Source: Fodinicurvata halophila
GTDB taxonomy: Bacteria; Pseudomonadota; Alphaproteobacteria; Kiloniellales; DSM-21159
NCBI RefSeq assembly: GCF_042651425.1
Contig: NZ_JBHSCW010000003.1
Coordinates: forward strand, 372,001-436,000
Length of the DNA stretch: 64,000 nucleotides
Reading direction: 5' to 3'
The notes under the pieces are model-generated. The model made no database searches, was not told the DNA's origin, and was given only the letters and a program-made list of their open reading frames with translations. Positions 60,734-64,000 of the stretch are shown here, piece after piece (position 1 is the first letter of the stretch; each line of letters opens with the position of its first letter). Position numbers and translations under genes: made by a program.

Positions 60734-63187
60734 ATGAGTGCAGACACAGCGAGCTCGAACAGACTCCCGCAACAGCATAACCGGCAGCGCCCGGAGCCGG
60801 CGGACAGGCTTGCCAGCCTGGATGCCCTCAGCCAGAAGGTCCTCTGGCTTTCCAGCTGGATGATTCACAACGCCAATCATCTTCGCCCCAGCCGAGATGG
60901 CCTGAAGGTGGGAGGGCACCAGGCTTCCTGTGCCTCCCTGGTCAACCTGATGACCGCGCTCTATTTCGAGGTGCTGGAACCTGATGACCGCATTGCGGTC
61001 AAGCCCCACGCCAGTCCCGTCTTCCATGCCATACAGTACCTCCTGGGCAATCAGGACGTGGAGAGCCTCAAGACGTTCAGGGGGTTTGGCGGAACACAGT
61101 CCTATCCTTCGCGGACCAAGGACAGGGATGACGTGGACTTCTCGACCGGTTCGGTTGGGCTGGGCGTTGCCATGAGTTCCTTCGCCAGTCTGGTCCAGGA
61201 CTATCTGGACATGAAGCAGCTCCTGCCGAAGGAGGTGAAGCGCGGGCGCATGGTAGCCCTTGTCGGGGATGCCGAGTTGGACGAGGGGAATGTCTACGAG
61301 GCGCTTCTCGAAGGCTGGAAGCATGACATCCGGGATGTCTGGTGGATCATCGACTACAACAGGCAGAGCCTCGATTCCGTGGTCACGGATCGCCTCTTCG
61401 GGCAGATCGACCAGCTGTTCAAGACCATGGGCTGGCGTGTGGTCACCCTGAAATACGGCAAGAAGCTTGAGGCGGTCTTCCGGAAGCCGGGAGGCGAGGC
61501 GCTCAGGCGCTGGATCGACGATTGCCCCAACTCCCTGTACTCGGCACTGGTCTTCAAGGGGGGTGACGGCTGGCGCCAACACCTGTTGGCCGACCTGGGC
61601 GATGAGCCGGGAATTCGCGAGCTGCTGGAGTCCCTGGATGACGACGCGCTCTGCGACCTGATGACCAACCTGGCCGGCCACGATCTGGAAACGGTCCTGG
61701 AGGCCTTCCATGCCATCGACGATGACCGGCCCACCTGCTTCATCGCATATACCATCAAGGGGTTTGGGCTTCCGTTCGCGGGGCACAAGGACAATCACGC
61801 CGGCCTCATGAACCTGGATCAGATGGCCCTGTTCCAGGAACGCCAGAAGGTTCCTGAAGGTCGGGAATGGGATCTCTTCGCGGGACTTGATCTGCCGGCG
61901 GAGGAACTCAGGGCTTTCCTGGACTCCGTTCCGTTCAACAAGCGCGGGACACGCCGTTATTCCGCCCCGCGTATCGAGATTCCGAAGGATGCGATCGCCG
62001 TTTCGGGGGAGCGTCTCTCGACCCAGGAGGGCTTCGGAAAGATCCTGGCCGACTTGGCTCGCAGCGAAACGGAACTGGCGGATCGTATCGTGACCACGTC
62101 ACCGGACGTCACGGTCTCGACCAATCTGGGCGGCTGGGTGAATCGTCGCGGCATCTTTGATCGCCATGATCGCGAAGACATCTTCAAGGAAGAAAAGGTG
62201 GTTTCCGCCCAGCGCTGGGCCATGTCTCCGCAGGGCCAGCATATAGAACTGGGAATCGCCGAGAACAATCTCTTCATCCTGTTGTCGGCCCTGGGGCTGA
62301 GCCACAGCCTGTTCGGCAGTCGGCTGTTTCCCATAGGCACACTCTATGACCCCTTCATTCAGCGTGGTCTCGATTCCCTCAATTACGCCTGCTATCAGGA
62401 CTCGCGCTTCATCATTGCCGGTACGCCTTCCGGGATCACGCTGGCGCCCGAGGGTGGTGCGCATCAATCCGTTTCCACGCCGCTGATCGGCATGGCCCAG
62501 GATGGCCTGGCCTCCTTCGAACCCGCCTATGCCGATGAGCTGGCGGCCATCCTGCGCTGGTCCCTGGACTATCTGCAGCGCGATGGCGAGGAGACCACGG
62601 CGGAGACGGTGGGTCGGAAGAGCTGGCTGCGCGATGAAACCGGGGGTTCGGTCTACCTGCGCCTGTCCACGCGCAGCCTTCAGCAGCCGGATCGCGAGAT
62701 GACGCCCGAGCTGCACGAGAACATCATCCGCGGCGGCTATTGGCTGGAGCTGCCCGAAAAGAACAGTGAACTGGTGATTGCCTTCAGCGGTGCCGTGGCA
62801 CCGGAGGCTCGTGCGGCGTGGGAGAGCCTGAAGGAAGAGGTGCCCGGTCTCGGATTGCTCTGCGTGACCTCTGCCGATCGACTCAACGCCGATTGGTTGG
62901 CTGCGGAGCGGGCGCGCCAGCAAGGCCATTCTGATGCGCGTGCCCACGTCGAGGACCTCCTCGCGCCGCTGGCCAGCGATGCCGCTCTGGTCACCATACT
63001 GGACGGTCACCCGGCCACCCTGGGCTGGCTGGGTTCGGTGCGCGGCCACAGGGTGCAGGCCCTGGGTGTTGAGCATTTCGGCCAGTCGGGCGACATTGCC
63101 GACCTCTATCGATACTATGGGCTGGACGAGGACGCCTTGATCGATGCCTGCGCTGCGGCCTTGCTGTCCCGCCGGCGTGGCAGTTGA
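60734..63187 (+). CDS. AceE/transketolase-like thiamine-diphosphate enzyme
   Basis: An 817-aa thiamine-diphosphate protein related to homodimeric pyruvate dehydrogenase E1 (AceE, MdeB-like) and to transketolases. Features are VGGHQASCASLVNLMTALYF, VKPHASPVFHAIQYLLG, TGSVGLGVAMSSF, the cofactor motif GDAELDEGN...DYNRQSLD, and the pyrimidine-binding half with GQHIELGIAENNLF and a C-terminal domain. Typical AceE is about 890 aa. No E2 or E3 gene is nearby, so it may not form a classic dehydrogenase complex. The substrate is unknown: pyruvate, 2-oxobutyrate or a sugar phosphate. Confidence 0.85.
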   Translation: MSADTASSNRLPQQHNRQRPEPADRLASLDALSQKVLWLSSWMIHNANHLRPSRDGLKVGGHQASCASLVNLMTALYFEVLEPDDRIAVKPHASPVFHAIQYLLGNQDVESLKTFRGFGGTQSYPSRTKDRDDVDFSTGSVGLGVAMSSFASLVQDYLDMKQLLPKEVKRGRMVALVGDAELDEGNVYEALLEGWKHDIRDVWWIIDYNRQSLDSVVTDRLFGQIDQLFKTMGWRVVTLKYGKKLEAVFRKPGGEALRRWIDDCPNSLYSALVFKGGDGWRQHLLADLGDEPGIRELLESLDDDALCDLMTNLAGHDLETVLEAFHAIDDDRPTCFIAYTIKGFGLPFAGHKDNHAGLMNLDQMALFQERQKVPEGREWDLFAGLDLPAEELRAFLDSVPFNKRGTRRYSAPRIEIPKDAIAVSGERLSTQEGFGKILADLARSETELADRIVTTSPDVTVSTNLGGWVNRRGIFDRHDREDIFKEEKVVSAQRWAMSPQGQHIELGIAENNLFILLSALGLSHSLFGSRLFPIGTLYDPFIQRGLDSLNYACYQDSRFIIAGTPSGITLAPEGGAHQSVSTPLIGMAQDGLASFEPAYADELAAILRWSLDYLQRDGEETTAETVGRKSWLRDETGGSVYLRLSTRSLQQPDREMTPELHENIIRGGYWLELPEKNSELVIAFSGAVAPEARAAWESLKEEVPGLGLLCVTSADRLNADWLAAERARQQGHSDARAHVEDLLAPLASDAALVTILDGHPATLGWLGSVRGHRVQALGVEHFGQSGDIADLYRYYGLDEDALIDACAAALLSRRRGS

Positions 63188-63207
63188 GTGCCTTTCTTCG
63201 GCTGTCC

Positions 63208-63237
63208 TTGTTCGCGGGAAAACAGATGTGCTATAGA
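63208..63237 (+). promoter_or_regulatory. Possible promoter of tRNA-Leu
   Basis: TTGTTC (63208-63213) and TATAGA (63232-63237) are 18 bases apart, about 42 bases before the tRNA. Confidence 0.4.
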
Positions 63238-63279
63238 CCGCCGACCGCGGTGGGCGGACAGCCCGCCGGGTTTGGCCTG

Positions 63280-63364
63280 GCGGGCGTGGCGGAACTGGTA
63301 GACGCGCTGGTTTTAGGTACCAGTGGGGAAACCCGTGGGGGTTCAAATCCCTCCGCCCGCACCA
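63280..63364 (+). tRNA. tRNA-Leu (UAG)
   Basis: An 85-nt class II tRNA with a long variable arm. GCGGGCG pairs with CGCCCGC; the anticodon stem CTGGT/ACCAG encloses TTTAGGT, giving anticodon TAG (reads CUN). The TTC arm is GGTTCAAATCC and CCA is encoded. Confidence 0.97.
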
Positions 63365-63413
63365 ACCTGTTGGGTCAGACTTCCATCCAATTCATCAAGA
63401 GGCCTCTTTTTTC

Positions 63414-64000
63414 ATGCAGGTAACCGAGACAAGCGCCGACGGCCTGAAACGGGAATACAAGGTTGTCCTGAGCGCCGCCGATATAGAAGAAAAGGTTCAG
63501 GCTCGCCTGGAGCAGCTGAAGGACGAAGTGAAGCTGCCGGGTTTCCGTCCGGGAAAGGTGCCGGAAAGTCTCCTGCGCAAGCGCTATGGTCAGTCCGTGA
63601 TGGGCGAAGTGCTCGAGAAGGCAGTCAATGACTCCTCGCAGCAGGCGCTGACAGAGCGCAACCTGCGTCCGGCCACGCAGCCGCAGATCGAGATCACCTC
63701 CTACGACGAGGGACAGGACCTGGAGTACAGCATCAAGCTGGAGCTCATGCCCGAGATCGAGCCGGCCGATTTCTCGAAGATCTCCCTGGAACGGCTCAAG
63801 GTCGAGGTTCCCGAGGACGAGATCGAGGAAGCGCTGGGCCGACTTGCCGAACAGCAGAAGGCGACCGCACCTCTCGAGGAGGACCGTCCAGCCCAGTCAG
63901 GCGACGTCCTGGTGATCGACTTCAAGGGGTCCGTGAATGGAGAAACCCTACCGGGCATGGAGACCGAAGACCACCATCTGGAACTCGGAAGCAACGCCTT
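63414..64000 (+). CDS. tig: Trigger factor (3' end outside window)
   Basis: The N-terminal 195 residues of the ribosome-bound chaperone and peptidyl-prolyl isomerase. The ribosome-binding domain ends in the signature LPGFRPGKVPESLLRKRYG, and after the ELMPEIE linker the FKBP-like domain begins (SGDVLVIDFKGSVNGE). The start ATG 63414 follows AAGAGG. The gene runs beyond base 64000. Confidence 0.96.
   Translation, partial: MQVTETSADGLKREYKVVLSAADIEEKVQARLEQLKDEVKLPGFRPGKVPESLLRKRYGQSVMGEVLEKAVNDSSQQALTERNLRPATQPQIEITSYDEGQDLEYSIKLELMPEIEPADFSKISLERLKVEVPEDEIEEALGRLAEQQKATAPLEEDRPAQSGDVLVIDFKGSVNGETLPGMETEDHHLELGSNA

Overview
The window is a compact, GC-rich, almost entirely chromosomal housekeeping segment of an alphaproteobacterium. 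That placement is inferred from gene content and order: gyrA-coaD, a second-type GluRS next to cysS, glnB-glnA under a sigma54 promoter, class II DAHP synthase, purS-purQ-purL, bolA-grxD and TAXI-TRAP fusion permeases. Many proteins are acidic, which would fit a moderately halophilic Rhodospirillales-like organism, but this is only an inference. I see no insertion sequence, phage gene, CRISPR array or clear genomic island.

Layout. 1-2554: 3' part of gyrA, then coaD. 2620: tRNA-Lys. 3023-4042: a MarR regulator convergent with a periplasmic copper chaperone. 4289-10268: a FolD homologue with altered catalytic residues, gabD, gor and a DASS/RCK permease. 10420-20864: a long plus-strand run of class II DAHP synthase, nicotinate phosphoribosyltransferase, nadE, gltX, cysS, cimA, trmJ and rpsD. 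20988-26084: a YgiD-type dioxygenase, a two-gene TAXI-TRAP transporter and an EamA permease. 26202-31908: minus-strand purC-orf76 and purS-purQ-purL-bolA-grxD, with bluB inserted on the opposite strand.

32039-36871: minus-strand unit glnE-bcp-DUF455-tag with overlapping stops and starts. 37008-40292: a YhdP/AsmA-like giant protein. 40297-45313: mtnA and tyrS on the minus strand, an MFS permease with anmK on the plus strand. 45332-49832: hydrolase, cysE, NifS-type desulfurase, [2Fe-2S] ferredoxin, tenA and a glycine-zipper lipoprotein-like protein. 49932-55321: parE, a YciA-like thioesterase, an orphan motA, then glnA and glnB. 55536-64000: aminotransferase, tRNA-His, a Sel1-SPOR protein, nnr, an 88-residue unknown, a stand-alone AceE/transketolase-like enzyme, tRNA-Leu(UAG) and the start of trigger factor.

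Several units share a theme. glnE, glnA and glnB form the nitrogen-assimilation loop: PII, glutamine synthetase and its adenylylating enzyme. PncB-like protein, NadE and Nnr cover NAD salvage, synthesis and repair. cysE, NifS, ferredoxin, GrxD and BolA connect cysteine supply to iron-sulfur cluster handling.

I found no obvious new multi-gene system. The best leads are local: the FolD homologue lacking the catalytic lysine, an A9 tract in the Sel1-SPOR gene where either one-base slip gives an immediate stop, a perfect 24-bp tandem repeat in front of nadE, an intrinsic-terminator-like hairpin inside the end of mtnA, the glnE-bcp-DUF455-tag unit, and the orphan AceE-like enzyme.
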